Shown here: piece by piece, positions 35,003 to 43,076 of the stretch
Position numbering within the stretch: the stretch's first letter is position 1
Layout of the letters: each line of letters starts with the position of its first letter
Origin: SMBSF63 sp034003545
GTDB taxonomy: Bacteria > Chloroflexota > Anaerolineae > Anaerolineales > Anaerolineaceae
Length of the DNA: 64,000 bases
Assembly (NCBI GenBank): GCA_964447155.1
Contig: CAYURM010000009.1
Coordinates: 32,673 to 96,672, forward strand
Direction of reading: 5' to 3'
Notes under the pieces: model-generated
What the model was told of the DNA's origin: nothing
Database searches by the model: none
Seen by the model: the letters and a program-made list of their open reading frames with translations, nothing else
Translations under genes and position numbers: made by a program

Positions 35003-35949
35003 CGAATTGAGCCTCTTCTTTTATCATTCTCATTATCGAATTCGACCCATGCTTCTTCTGTCTTGTAAATCACATTTTCCAATCTGTTAATCGCCCATTC
35101 ATTATATTGGGCTTCAATTTCACAACCGGCCCAATTCCTCCCCAATTGTTCCGCAACAACCAAGGTCGTGCCAGATCCTGAAAATGGATCTATAATATAA
35201 TCCCCTTTATTCGATGAAGCTAAAATAAATTTTCTGACTAATTCTTCTGGTTTTTGTGTAGGGTGAGGAGTCTTTTCTCCCATACCGTTACAAGTCGTAG
35301 GTACTTCAAGAACATCGCGCGGCTTTGCGCCCAATGGATGTGGTGTCCAGATGTCTTTCCTTTTCCCGCCATTGCCATATTGGCTTGTTACTGCCTGTGG
35401 ATGATCAGGATACTTTAACGTATGTTTGCTATAGGGAATACGAACATCATCAATATTAAAAGTTTGATTTTTATCTTTGCGTAAATGTAAAATACTCTCG
35501 TGTGACCTTCCCCAATCATTACCCAAATTTGCTTTGTTTTTGTAATACCAAATCAACCATCGGCATGAGTTAAAGTATTGCATTGCCGGGTGTTTGATAT
35601 CAGCCAGGATTTCTGAAAAACCACAGACATATAAAGTGCCATTCTTTTTGAGCACTCGAGATGCTTCAGCTATCCATTTTAACGACCACTTGATATATTC
35701 TTCTTGGGATTCAAATTTATCCCAATCAGCTTTTTTAATATTATATGGTGGATCAGCAAAGATCAAATCTACAGTTTCACTATCCAGTGTTTTTAGCCAT
35801 GCAATTGAATCTCCCTGATAAAGGGAACCATGTGGGTGAACATATATCTCGTGAATACCAGCGTCATTGTCTGGATGTTTACGCTTACCTTTCATTTCAA
35901 ATTCAATGAGTTGCTTTTGAACAAAATCTGTTGCTTTCTCCGACATCAT
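34999..35949 (-). CDS. Type II DNA methyltransferase, beta-class
   Basis: A 316-residue N4-cytosine or N6-adenine methyltransferase. Catalytic motif IV ADPPYNIKKADW comes before the SAM-binding motif I (IIDPFSGSGTTLVVAEQLGR), which is the beta-class order; the region between is the target recognition domain. The recognition sequence cannot be read from the protein. The start at 35949 is chosen for GGAG 5 nt upstream. A TATAAT at 35984-35989 (minus strand) is a plausible promoter. AT-rich, as is the endonuclease. Confidence 0.93.
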   Translation of the reverse strand: MMSEKATDFVQKQLIEFEMKGKRKHPDNDAGIHEIYVHPHGSLYQGDSIAWLKTLDSETVDLIFADPPYNIKKADWDKFESQEEYIKWSLKWIAEASRVLKKNGTLYVCGFSEILADIKHPAMQYFNSCRWLIWYYKNKANLGNDWGRSHESILHLRKDKNQTFNIDDVRIPYSKHTLKYPDHPQAVTSQYGNGGKRKDIWTPHPLGAKPRDVLEVPTTCNGMGEKTPHPTQKPEELVRKFILASSNKGDYIIDPFSGSGTTLVVAEQLGRNWAGCEIEAQYNEWAINRLENVIYKTEEAWVEFDNENDKRRGSIR

Positions 35950-36033
35950 GAAGTCTCCTTCTATCACCTAACGATCATCTTAAATTATACATGATGTCAA
36001 CTCACTAATCATTCAAAAAAGTCAGGTGCCTCT

Positions 36034-37731
36034 TTACGGGCACCACTCCACCGGCTGAGACTCAGACGGTTTGAAGAAGACCAGCGTCAGGCGCTGGTTG
36101 CTTTTCAGGTAGCCGGTCAGCACCTCTTCCCCGCGGAAGAATTTGTAATAGTAGTAATGCGCCAGCACGTTCAGATCGGAGCCGGCCTCAGGGTTGCGGC
36201 GCAGGATGAGTTCGGCCTGGCAGTTCTCCAGACCGGCGCCGGGGGTCAGATAGCGCAGGTTGCGGTCGGCAAAGTCCTGCTCGCTCAGGCCGCGGTACTG
36301 ATCATCAATCAGGGAATGAGGGCCGCCGTCCGGCCAGGCGAAGGCTGCGATCAATTGCAGCTCTTCCCCGGCGTAGAAGCCGCGGCCTTCCACGAACTGG
36401 ATGCCGCCAGCGGGGAATTCATCATATATCCACAGCACAGGATACTGCTGCGCCTCGTCCATCCCGGCCAGTTGGGCGATGAAGGAATGGTCCTTGATGG
36501 CGCGTAGCTGCCAATCGGCGTAGTTCTGCACGTGGGCGAGGGCTGACTCGGCGGCGAACACCACCAGCAGGGACACGCCCAGGGCCATCACCACCGGGCG
36601 GCGTTTGAGCACCAGCCAGCGGGCGATGGTGGTGAGGAAGATCGCCACCGGCAGGCCGAGCAGGATGGTGTTGCGCGTGTCTGTGTCAAAGGGAATCCCG
36701 GCAAACACCGAACGACCGAGGCCTTTGTTGACCAGCACATAGGCGAAAAAGCCCATCACGAAGAGCATCACGCTGAACGCCAACCACAACCAGTGAGCAG
36801 GGCGTTCGTCAAACGAGTCGGTGATGCGCAATGATTTCTTCGGAAGATAGTACAGAAAAGCCGCACAGGCGGCAAAGACCAGCAGGGTCAGCCACCAGTG
36901 ACGGGTCAGCAGGGTGGAGAGCGGATCCCAGAAGCCAAAATTAAAGAAACTGACCGTCCATTTGAGGATGATGTCCGGTTCAAATTTGAAGGAATTGTAG
37001 CCGGTTGAGGGATAAAATGTCTGGCGGATGCCCCAGGCAATGAAGGGCAGCAAGATCAAATCCAGCCGCCGCGGGGCGAGCTGCTTTACCCCTTCCCACA
37101 GGCCAAGCCCTTCGCGTTTGAGCAGGAAGAACAAATAGAAAAGCAGGAAGCCAAAATAGAAGACGTACAAAGATTGCAGGAAGTTCAACCCGGCCAGCAG
37201 GAGCAGCAATGCCAGCCCGCGCTGCGTCCAGCGCCGCCAGCCTGAGGCGGACTCCATCCGCAGGGTCAGCAGCACCCCTGCCAGGAAGAGAGCATAGCCA
37301 AAGAGATAGGCCACAATCGTGTTGACCACTGCCAACTGGAAAACGGGATAGAGCACGGTGAGCAGGGCAATCCACAGGCTTTCGCCGCGGCGCATCAGTT
37401 TTGAGGTCTGGCAGATCTCGTACACCAGCAAGCCAATTGCCAGGAAACTGAGAAAAGCGATAAAATGTGAAGCCCAAAAGGCATTGGCGAAGGCCCCCAG
37501 CATGAGCAGGAAGGGTATAAAGATCGGAATCGCCTGCACCGTCCACAGGTACATTTGAGCTGGATCACGGCTGACGATGATCGGATAATTAAAGGCCCCT
37601 TCCCAGAAGGTCCAGTCCATCAGCAGCAAAAAGCCGTGGGCAATGAGGGTTACCAGCGCGACCGTGAAATACGGCCAGGAGCGCCCCCAGAAGCCCTGTT
37701 TGGATGTTGGCTGCTTGTTCTCAACGGTCAT
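36034..37731 (-). CDS. GtrII/GT-C-like membrane protein
   Basis: A 565-residue protein with about eleven helices and a C-terminal extracytoplasmic domain (from about 415) that ends KPSESQPVEWCP. The first outside loop contains SRDPAQMYLW, in the position where GT-C transferases keep a catalytic acidic residue. The layout resembles GtrII-type or ArnT-type transferases that use undecaprenyl-phosphate-linked sugars, but no family signature is decisive. It overlaps the GT2 gene by 11 bp, so the two very likely act together. Confidence 0.82.
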   Translation of the reverse strand: MTVENKQPTSKQGFWGRSWPYFTVALVTLIAHGFLLLMDWTFWEGAFNYPIIVSRDPAQMYLWTVQAIPIFIPFLLMLGAFANAFWASHFIAFLSFLAIGLLVYEICQTSKLMRRGESLWIALLTVLYPVFQLAVVNTIVAYLFGYALFLAGVLLTLRMESASGWRRWTQRGLALLLLLAGLNFLQSLYVFYFGFLLFYLFFLLKREGLGLWEGVKQLAPRRLDLILLPFIAWGIRQTFYPSTGYNSFKFEPDIILKWTVSFFNFGFWDPLSTLLTRHWWLTLLVFAACAAFLYYLPKKSLRITDSFDERPAHWLWLAFSVMLFVMGFFAYVLVNKGLGRSVFAGIPFDTDTRNTILLGLPVAIFLTTIARWLVLKRRPVVMALGVSLLVVFAAESALAHVQNYADWQLRAIKDHSFIAQLAGMDEAQQYPVLWIYDEFPAGGIQFVEGRGFYAGEELQLIAAFAWPDGGPHSLIDDQYRGLSEQDFADRNLRYLTPGAGLENCQAELILRRNPEAGSDLNVLAHYYYYKFFRGEEVLTGYLKSNQRLTLVFFKPSESQPVEWCP

Positions 37732-38692
37732 TTGATATTGTATCTTTCAGGGATTCAATCCGCTCTTCAATCACATAGCCCGGCCGGCGGCGGGATTCAT
37801 CCAGCGAACGCCAGATATACTCGCCGAGGATGCCCATCATCAGGATCTGCAAGCCACCGATGAAGAGAATCACCGCCATCTGCGAGGCCCAGCCGTAGGG
37901 GGCAATCCCGCGCAGGCCGTTGATGATCACCACGATCAAATACAGGAAAGCCACCAGGGCCAGGATGAACCCGATGGCGGACATGATGCGGATCGGCTTG
38001 TAGGAGAAAGAAGTGATCGAATCAATCGCCAGCTTGAATTTCTGCTGGAAGCTCCAGCCGGATTTACCGTGCAGGCGGGCCTGCTTGTCGTACTCGATAT
38101 GTCCCTGGCGGAAACCCATCCAGGTGATCAGGGCCAAGATACTGGTGTTGCGTTCGCCGAAGCGGGCCAGAGCCGCGGCCACTTCCCTATCCAGCAGGAA
38201 AAAGTCCGCTCCCTCGGAAGGCATATCGGTGATGCCGACAATCCGGCGCATGACGAAATAGTACAGCCGTGAGGCGGCCACAGTGGAGGATTTTTCGCCC
38301 AGGCGCTGGCTGCGCACCGCCCACACCACTTGCAAACCCTCCTGCCATCTGGCGATCAGGTCCGGGATGACTTCCGGCGGGTCCTGCAAGTCCCCGGCGA
38401 TGGCGACCACGCAGTCGCCGCGGGCCTGGTCAAAGCCGCAGCGCAGGGCCATGTGTGAACCAAAATTGCGCGAGAAGCGGTAGGCGCGCAGACGGGCATC
38501 GCGTGCGGCAAGGTCCCGCAGCACCTGGGGAGAGTTATCAGCGGAGTGATCGTCCACCACAATCCATTCCCAATCCACGTTAGTCTCGCCCAGCACATCG
38601 CACAGCCGTTCGTACAGCAGGGGCAGGTTCTCGGCCTCGTTATAGGCCGGGGTGACCACAGAAAGCAGAAAAGTTTTCTTTTCAAATGACAT
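37721..38692 (-). CDS. Glycosyltransferase family 2 with two C-terminal helices (ArnC/GtrB-like)
   Basis: A 323-residue polyisoprenyl-phosphate sugar transferase: SVVTPAYNEAENLP (11-24), VVDDHSADNS (Asp47/48), GDLQDPPEVIP (Asp101, Asp104), then the KSGWSFQQKFKLAIDSITSFSY block and two membrane helices near the end. This is the ArnC/GtrB/DPM1 architecture that loads a sugar on undecaprenyl phosphate at the inner face. The start at 38692 has GGGGAG 7 nt upstream. It lies 1 bp after the aminotransferase gene and overlaps the GT-C-like gene. Confidence 0.93.
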   Translation of the reverse strand: MSFEKKTFLLSVVTPAYNEAENLPLLYERLCDVLGETNVDWEWIVVDDHSADNSPQVLRDLAARDARLRAYRFSRNFGSHMALRCGFDQARGDCVVAIAGDLQDPPEVIPDLIARWQEGLQVVWAVRSQRLGEKSSTVAASRLYYFVMRRIVGITDMPSEGADFFLLDREVAAALARFGERNTSILALITWMGFRQGHIEYDKQARLHGKSGWSFQQKFKLAIDSITSFSYKPIRIMSAIGFILALVAFLYLIVVIINGLRGIAPYGWASQMAVILFIGGLQILMMGILGEYIWRSLDESRRRPGYVIEERIESLKDTISNDR

Positions 38693-38693
38693 G

Positions 38694-39908
38694 CTAGTCT
38701 CCCCTTCCGCACTGCTCAACCGCCTTGCGCAGGGAAGCCACCACTCGGTCCTGGTCGGCATCCGTCATTTGCACATACAGCGGGATGACGATGGCATGCG
38801 CCTGGGCCAGTTCGCTCTCGCGCAGGCGGGCGCAGGTGCCGGGGGCGCAAATACAGGCGTGGGTTTCGTCCCCGCAAGACCAGGTTCCCGCCGGGTAGGC
38901 AGGTTCACGGTGGGCGTTCATAATGCCGCGCCGCGTGGCAATGCCATCATCCAGCATGGACTGCATCACCGCGCGCTGGTCACAGCCTTGCGGCAGGCGC
39001 ACAATGTAGCTTTGCCAATTGCTGCGCGCCCAATCCGGCTCAAAAGGCAGCACAAGGCCGGGAATGTCCGTCAGTAAAGCATGGTAACGCTCCGCCAGTT
39101 CGCGGCGCCGCTCCAGGATCATCGGCAGGCGGGAGAGCTGCACCCGCCCCACCGCGGCCTGGATATCCGTCATGCGGAAATTGAAACCCAGTTCATCATA
39201 GGATTCAAAAATGACATCATTGGATTTGTGGCGCACCGTATCCGGCACAGACATGCCGTGCTGGCGCAGCAGGCGGAATTTTTTATCCAGTTTGGGATTG
39301 TTGGTGGTCAGCATGCCGCCGTCGCCGGTGGAAATGACCTTGCGCGGATGGAAAGAGAAACAGGCCACATCGCCATGCGGACGGCCAATCTTCTCCCATG
39401 CGTCGTTCCAGAAGATCTCGCTGCCAGTGGCGCAGGCCGCATCTTCAACGACGGGCAGGTTATGCTGGTGAGCAACGGTCAGGATCGAGTGCAGGTCGGC
39501 GGGCATGCCTACCTGATGCACCAGCAGGATGGCCTGGGTGCGCGGGGAAATGACCCGCTCAATCAATATCGGATCCATGTTGTATGTCTCGGGCTGGATG
39601 TCAATGAAGACCGGTTTGGCCCCGCAGTAGCGCACAGCGTTGGCCGTGGCGATGAAGGAATGGCTGACGGTGATGACTTCGTCCCCGGGCGCTACGCCCA
39701 CCGCCAGCAGGGCCAGGTGCAGCGCATGGGTGCAGTTGCCCACCGCGCAGGCATGGGCGGCGCCAGTCATGGCGGCAAATTCCTGCTCGAAGGCGGCCAC
39801 TTCCGGTCCCTGGGTCACCCAGCCGGAAAGGATGGGCTTGTGGGTAGCGAGGGCTTCTTCTTCCCCCATCAGGGGTTTGGCAATCGGGATGAAAGGCTTA
39901 TCGCTCAT
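38694..39908 (-). CDS. DegT/DnrJ/EryC1/StrS aminotransferase with Cys-rich insertion (ArnB-like)
   Basis: A 404-residue PLP-dependent sugar transaminase. The PLP lysine is in FSFHPRKVISTGDGG, and the start GWVTQGPEVAAFE plus GNCTHALHLALLAVG are family blocks. In the C-terminal third it carries the cluster Cys345, Cys352, Cys354, Cys359 (SCGDETHACICAPGTC), unusual for this family and suggestive of a metal site. It lies between an SDR and a GT2, as ArnB does in arn operons. Confidence 0.92.
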   Translation of the reverse strand: MSDKPFIPIAKPLMGEEEALATHKPILSGWVTQGPEVAAFEQEFAAMTGAAHACAVGNCTHALHLALLAVGVAPGDEVITVSHSFIATANAVRYCGAKPVFIDIQPETYNMDPILIERVISPRTQAILLVHQVGMPADLHSILTVAHQHNLPVVEDAACATGSEIFWNDAWEKIGRPHGDVACFSFHPRKVISTGDGGMLTTNNPKLDKKFRLLRQHGMSVPDTVRHKSNDVIFESYDELGFNFRMTDIQAAVGRVQLSRLPMILERRRELAERYHALLTDIPGLVLPFEPDWARSNWQSYIVRLPQGCDQRAVMQSMLDDGIATRRGIMNAHREPAYPAGTWSCGDETHACICAPGTCARLRESELAQAHAIVIPLYVQMTDADQDRVVASLRKAVEQCGRGD

Positions 39909-39914
39909 GTTCCG

Positions 39915-40919
39915 CTACTCCGCTTCCTGCCAGTTATGCACGCGTTCCTCAGCCAACAGTTCTTCCAGGGTTTTGTCCTGTCCCAAGTACCATTCCTTGA
40001 GCTGCTGGAGGCCGTCGGCCAGACTGATGCGCGGGGCATAGCCGAGCAGCCGCTTCGCCTTGCTGATGTCGGCATACAGGCGCAGGTTATCACCCGGGCG
40101 GGGGATGTCATGGATCACTTCCATGTCTTCCACACCCGCCACGACGGCCACTTCCTCAGCCAGCTTGTTGATCGTCAGCTCGTCACCGTTGCCGATGTTG
40201 ATCGTCTCGCCGATCACGCCGTCCGCCAGACCAGCCAGCAGGATGCCGTAAGCCGTATCCTGCACGTTGGTAAAGTCACGGGTCTGGGTGCCATCGCCGA
40301 AGATGATCAGCGGCTTACCGGTCAGGGCGCGCAGCATGAACTTGGGGATCACCTCGCCGCTGTCGCCTTCGTGGTGGCAGTGCGGCCCATAGGTATTGAA
40401 GGGACGGATGACCACGGTCGGATAGCCGTAGGTGCTGTAAAACGCACGCGCATACGACTCCCCGGCCAGCTTGGCGCCACCGTATACGGTTGTCACAAAC
40501 GGGGGATGTTCCTCATCCATCGGTACCTTGTAGCCGGTGCCGTAGATCTCGGAGGTGGAAACACAAACGAAGCGCCCCACAGCCGCGGCGCGGGCATCCA
40601 TCAGCAGCCCGAGGGTGCCGTTGGCGTTCACGTCGTGATTCTCCTGCGGAGAGTGGATCGAATGGCGCACACCGAGGGCGGCCAGATGGAAAACGATTTC
40701 TACCCCCTGCATCAATTCCTGCATCGCCGTCCGGTCGCGGATATCCACTTCGTGCAGGGTCACGCCCGACAGACCTGCGATGTTCTCGCGTTTGCCGTTG
40801 ACCAGGTTGTCCACCACGGTCACCACAGCGCCGGATTCAGACAACTGGCGCACCAACTCGGAGCCAATAAATCCCGCCCCGCCGGTAACCAGCACTTTTT
40901 TATCTTTGTAATTCAGCAT
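39915..40919 (-). CDS. Extended SDR: NAD-dependent epimerase/dehydratase/decarboxylase
   Basis: A 334-residue nucleotide-sugar enzyme. Rossmann motif GGAGFIGS (13-20); active-site STSEIYGT (121-128) and YGGAK with Tyr146/Lys150; the GDGTQTRDFTNVQD block lies in the C-terminal half. The STSE form (rather than STDE of 4,6-dehydratases) is like UDP-glucuronate decarboxylases and the ArnA C-terminal domain. Substrate assignment is inferred. GAGGA precedes the ATG. The aminotransferase follows after 6 bp. Confidence 0.92.
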   Translation of the reverse strand: MLNYKDKKVLVTGGAGFIGSELVRQLSESGAVVTVVDNLVNGKRENIAGLSGVTLHEVDIRDRTAMQELMQGVEIVFHLAALGVRHSIHSPQENHDVNANGTLGLLMDARAAAVGRFVCVSTSEIYGTGYKVPMDEEHPPFVTTVYGGAKLAGESYARAFYSTYGYPTVVIRPFNTYGPHCHHEGDSGEVIPKFMLRALTGKPLIIFGDGTQTRDFTNVQDTAYGILLAGLADGVIGETINIGNGDELTINKLAEEVAVVAGVEDMEVIHDIPRPGDNLRLYADISKAKRLLGYAPRISLADGLQQLKEWYLGQDKTLEELLAEERVHNWQEAE

Positions 40920-40974
40920 TTTTGTTCCTCAACTTCGATAATTTTTGTCGCAAACCTTATTAGGCGCGTAGCGC

Positions 40975-41001
40975 GGTGTGGTCGTGCTTTCCGACCGCAC
41001 C
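40975..41001. repeat. GGTGTGGTCG palindrome (copy 6)
   Basis: GGTGTGGTCG-tgctttc-CGACCGCACC; same core as the copy at 31849 but without the TGTA head. Confidence 0.65.
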
Positions 41002-41019
41002 ATCCTCCTGTGTTGAAAT

Positions 41020-41051
41020 GGTGTGGTCAAGCAGTTTGACCGCACCCTACA
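41020..41051 (-). repeat. GTAGGGTGCGGTC palindrome (copy 7)
   Basis: Read on the minus strand it begins TGTAGGGTGCGGTCAAACTG and closes with TTGACCACACC. It lies 18 bp from copy 6 in the opposite orientation. Confidence 0.65.
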
Positions 41052-41065
41052 GGCCTATCTGCCAA

Positions 41066-42079
41066 TTATATCCGCTCATCCCCTGGTTCTTCCAATGCTT
41101 TCAACCGCCCCTCAAGATCCTGAATCCGCTCCAACAGTTCAACAAGATTCAATCCCAGGCTGGCGCGCACGGAACGTATCACGCTGGCCGGGGCTGCCGG
41201 CTCCTCACCCTCCAACTGCACACTCGTCAGGCGCAGGATGCCATCACCAGTCAGCACATCCACCCAGCCTTCGGCAGGCGAAAGCCCCACCACCCGCCCG
41301 GGGATGCGCCCGACGTAGTTCACCGGCGGGGCAGGTTCCGCCGCCCACACCAGCAGCTTGCGGCCCTTATAGTAGGTATAGGCCCCAGGATAGGGCTTGG
41401 TCAGGGCGCGGATCAGATTATAGATCTCAGTGGTGGGGCGATTCCAGTCCATGCAGCCGTCCAGCGGGGTGCGGCTGCACGTGTAACTGCCGACACCCGC
41501 CTTCTGCGGGATGCGCGGGGCGTTCCCGGCCAGCAGGCGGGCATGGCCTTCCAGCACCACATCCACCGTGGCCTGGCACACCTTCTCGTACACCTGCGGG
41601 GCGGTCTCATCCGGCCCGATGGGCACGGCCTGTTGCAGGACGATGTCGCCCTCGTCCATGTCTTCGCTTAAATAGAAGAGGGTCACACCGGTATGGTCTT
41701 CGCCGTTGAGGATTGCCCAGTTCAGCGGGGCAAAGCCGCGGTACTTCGGCAGCAGGGAGTCGTGCACGGCCAGGCTGCCGAGGTGTGGCGCTTCATACAC
41801 CGCGCGGGGAATCAGCACCCGGCAGCCGACGATAAAGGCCATATCCGCCTGCCATTCATCCGCCAGCAGGGCAGCATAGTCACGGTCTTTCATCCATTGT
41901 GTCTCAATACAGGGAACATCATACCGGGAAGCCAGGTCTGCAATCGCGCCTTCAAAACGCTCAGTTTCATGTGCGTGTTGGGCCAGACTGACCACGCCAA
42001 CCAGGTCAGCGCCAGCCTCCAGCAGGGCTTTTAGCGTCTCATATCCGCGTTTTGTACTGCCAATAAAGGCCACTCGCAT
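41066..42079 (-). CDS. Formyltransferase-family protein (ArnA N-domain-like), catalytic Asn replaced
   Basis: A 337-residue protein: N-terminal formyl_trans_N Rossmann domain, a C-terminal FMT_C-like barrel (about 225-300) and a final helix. The family motif is present as HDSLLPKYRGFAPLNWA with His106, and Asp142 lies in EDMDEGDIV. The triad asparagine two residues before the histidine is alanine here (Ala104). It probably formylates an amino sugar using N10-formyl-THF, if still active. A deacylase-like or regulatory role is an alternative. First gene of the arn-like group. Confidence 0.87.
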   Translation of the reverse strand: MRVAFIGSTKRGYETLKALLEAGADLVGVVSLAQHAHETERFEGAIADLASRYDVPCIETQWMKDRDYAALLADEWQADMAFIVGCRVLIPRAVYEAPHLGSLAVHDSLLPKYRGFAPLNWAILNGEDHTGVTLFYLSEDMDEGDIVLQQAVPIGPDETAPQVYEKVCQATVDVVLEGHARLLAGNAPRIPQKAGVGSYTCSRTPLDGCMDWNRPTTEIYNLIRALTKPYPGAYTYYKGRKLLVWAAEPAPPVNYVGRIPGRVVGLSPAEGWVDVLTGDGILRLTSVQLEGEEPAAPASVIRSVRASLGLNLVELLERIQDLEGRLKALEEPGDERI

Positions 42080-42311
42080 GGGTCTACCACCTGATCAAAA
42101 TTTGGCTGTTTCATCAAAAGTGTATCACGGTTGCAGGGGGAATGACAGACGGGACAATACGTTAATAACTATTTTTTGACCCGAATTCTTGATCACTGAT
42201 AAAATTATCAAGCAGCACAAGGATTCATAGCCGATCTCCCGTACCTTGAAATCCTTACTTGGCACACAAGGCGCCCCGGGCGGAACAAAATACATCAACA
42301 AGGAGACCACA

Positions 42312-42489
42312 ATGGAAAAGAAATATCATTACCTGACTGGATGGCAGCGCCAAAGATGTCACCGGTCAGATCTTTAAGAGCAGCTTTTATACTGAAGAAA
42401 AAGCTGAATGGATGATCAAGTACTATCGCAAGACGGGGTATTGGCCTGTTGAAATGCCCCCGGAATATGAAGCAGAATACATGGAATAA
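42312..42489 (+). pseudogene. Small gene with single-base frameshift
   Basis: A perfect AAGGAG SD and ATG start the reading MEKKYHYL; this frame soon stops, but one base later the sequence continues LDGSAKDVTGQIFKS through WMIKYYRKTGYWPVEMPPEY to a TAA at 42487. The total length is one more than a multiple of three, consistent with one inserted base near 42336. The restored protein would have about 58 residues. It could be a true mutation or a sequencing error. Family unknown. A hairpin with T run follows. Confidence 0.6.
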
Positions 42490-42506
42490 GAACCACGATT
42501 GAGAAT

Positions 42507-42545
42507 AAAATTCCCTCGATTGCGAAAACAATTGGGGGGAATTTT
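42507..42545. terminator. Bidirectional terminator hairpin
   Basis: AAAATTCCCTCGATTG / CAATTGGGGGGAATTTT around GCGAAAA, with A and T runs at both ends. It serves the small gene at 42312 and the minus-strand operon ending at 42585. Confidence 0.7.
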
Positions 42546-42584
42546 CACTCACGTTTTCATGCCGCAAACAAGCTGGGATTTCGT

Positions 42585-43076
42585 TTACGCTTTCCGTGCT
42601 TTCAACTTCTGATAGCGCACCAGCATGTTCATATTGGTTCCGACAGTAGAGCCGGCGCTGAACAACATGGTCGCCAGACCGGCCGCCACAAATCCTGTCG
42701 TCGCAACAGCCGCCAGCAGTTGGGTGATGGCATAGGAAAACCCCCAAAAGACGAGATGCGCGATGGAACGCTTGACCACCAATTGCTCGTCTTTCTTATA
42801 AAGCTTCGCAGTCTGCCCCCAGGCAAGGCCAAAGCCCAGCCCAAAGACTGCCACGAAACCGCCGACAAAAAACACGCTGAAAAAATCGGGCAAGGCCCGG
42901 TTCAGGAAGATGACATTGATCAGCAGGGTCATTGGGGCCATAATGATCCCGATGATGTTGGTGCGCATGCGAGCGCGCTGTTCTTTTTTCACCATGCGGA
43001 TCATCGAAAAGATCATCACCAGGGTCAGGGGGACGGAAAGCAAACTCAATGTGCGGCCCAAAAAGTTCAGGATCAT
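42585..43076 (-). CDS. Four-helix membrane protein, last gene of the four-gene operon
   Basis: A 163-residue protein with four hydrophobic segments (about 6-27, 40-60, 68-90, 108-145) and basic linkers (MIRMVKKEQRARMR). I do not recognise a family. The ATG at 43076 shares its A with the TGA of the upstream gene (TGATG), so it is translationally coupled; a longer frame to 43151 would overlap the upstream zinc-ribbon coding region. Confidence 0.72.
   Translation of the reverse strand: MILNFLGRTLSLLSVPLTLVMIFSMIRMVKKEQRARMRTNIIGIIMAPMTLLINVIFLNRALPDFFSVFFVGGFVAVFGLGFGLAWGQTAKLYKKDEQLVVKRSIAHLVFWGFSYAITQLLAAVATTGFVAAGLATMLFSAGSTVGTNMNMLVRYQKLKARKA

Noticed and set aside
39081..41039. A 652-codon plus-strand open frame opposite the aminotransferase and SDR genes
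   Set aside because: Antisense to two genes with intact active-site motifs; composition (Gly, His, Gln, Val) is typical of a shadow frame.
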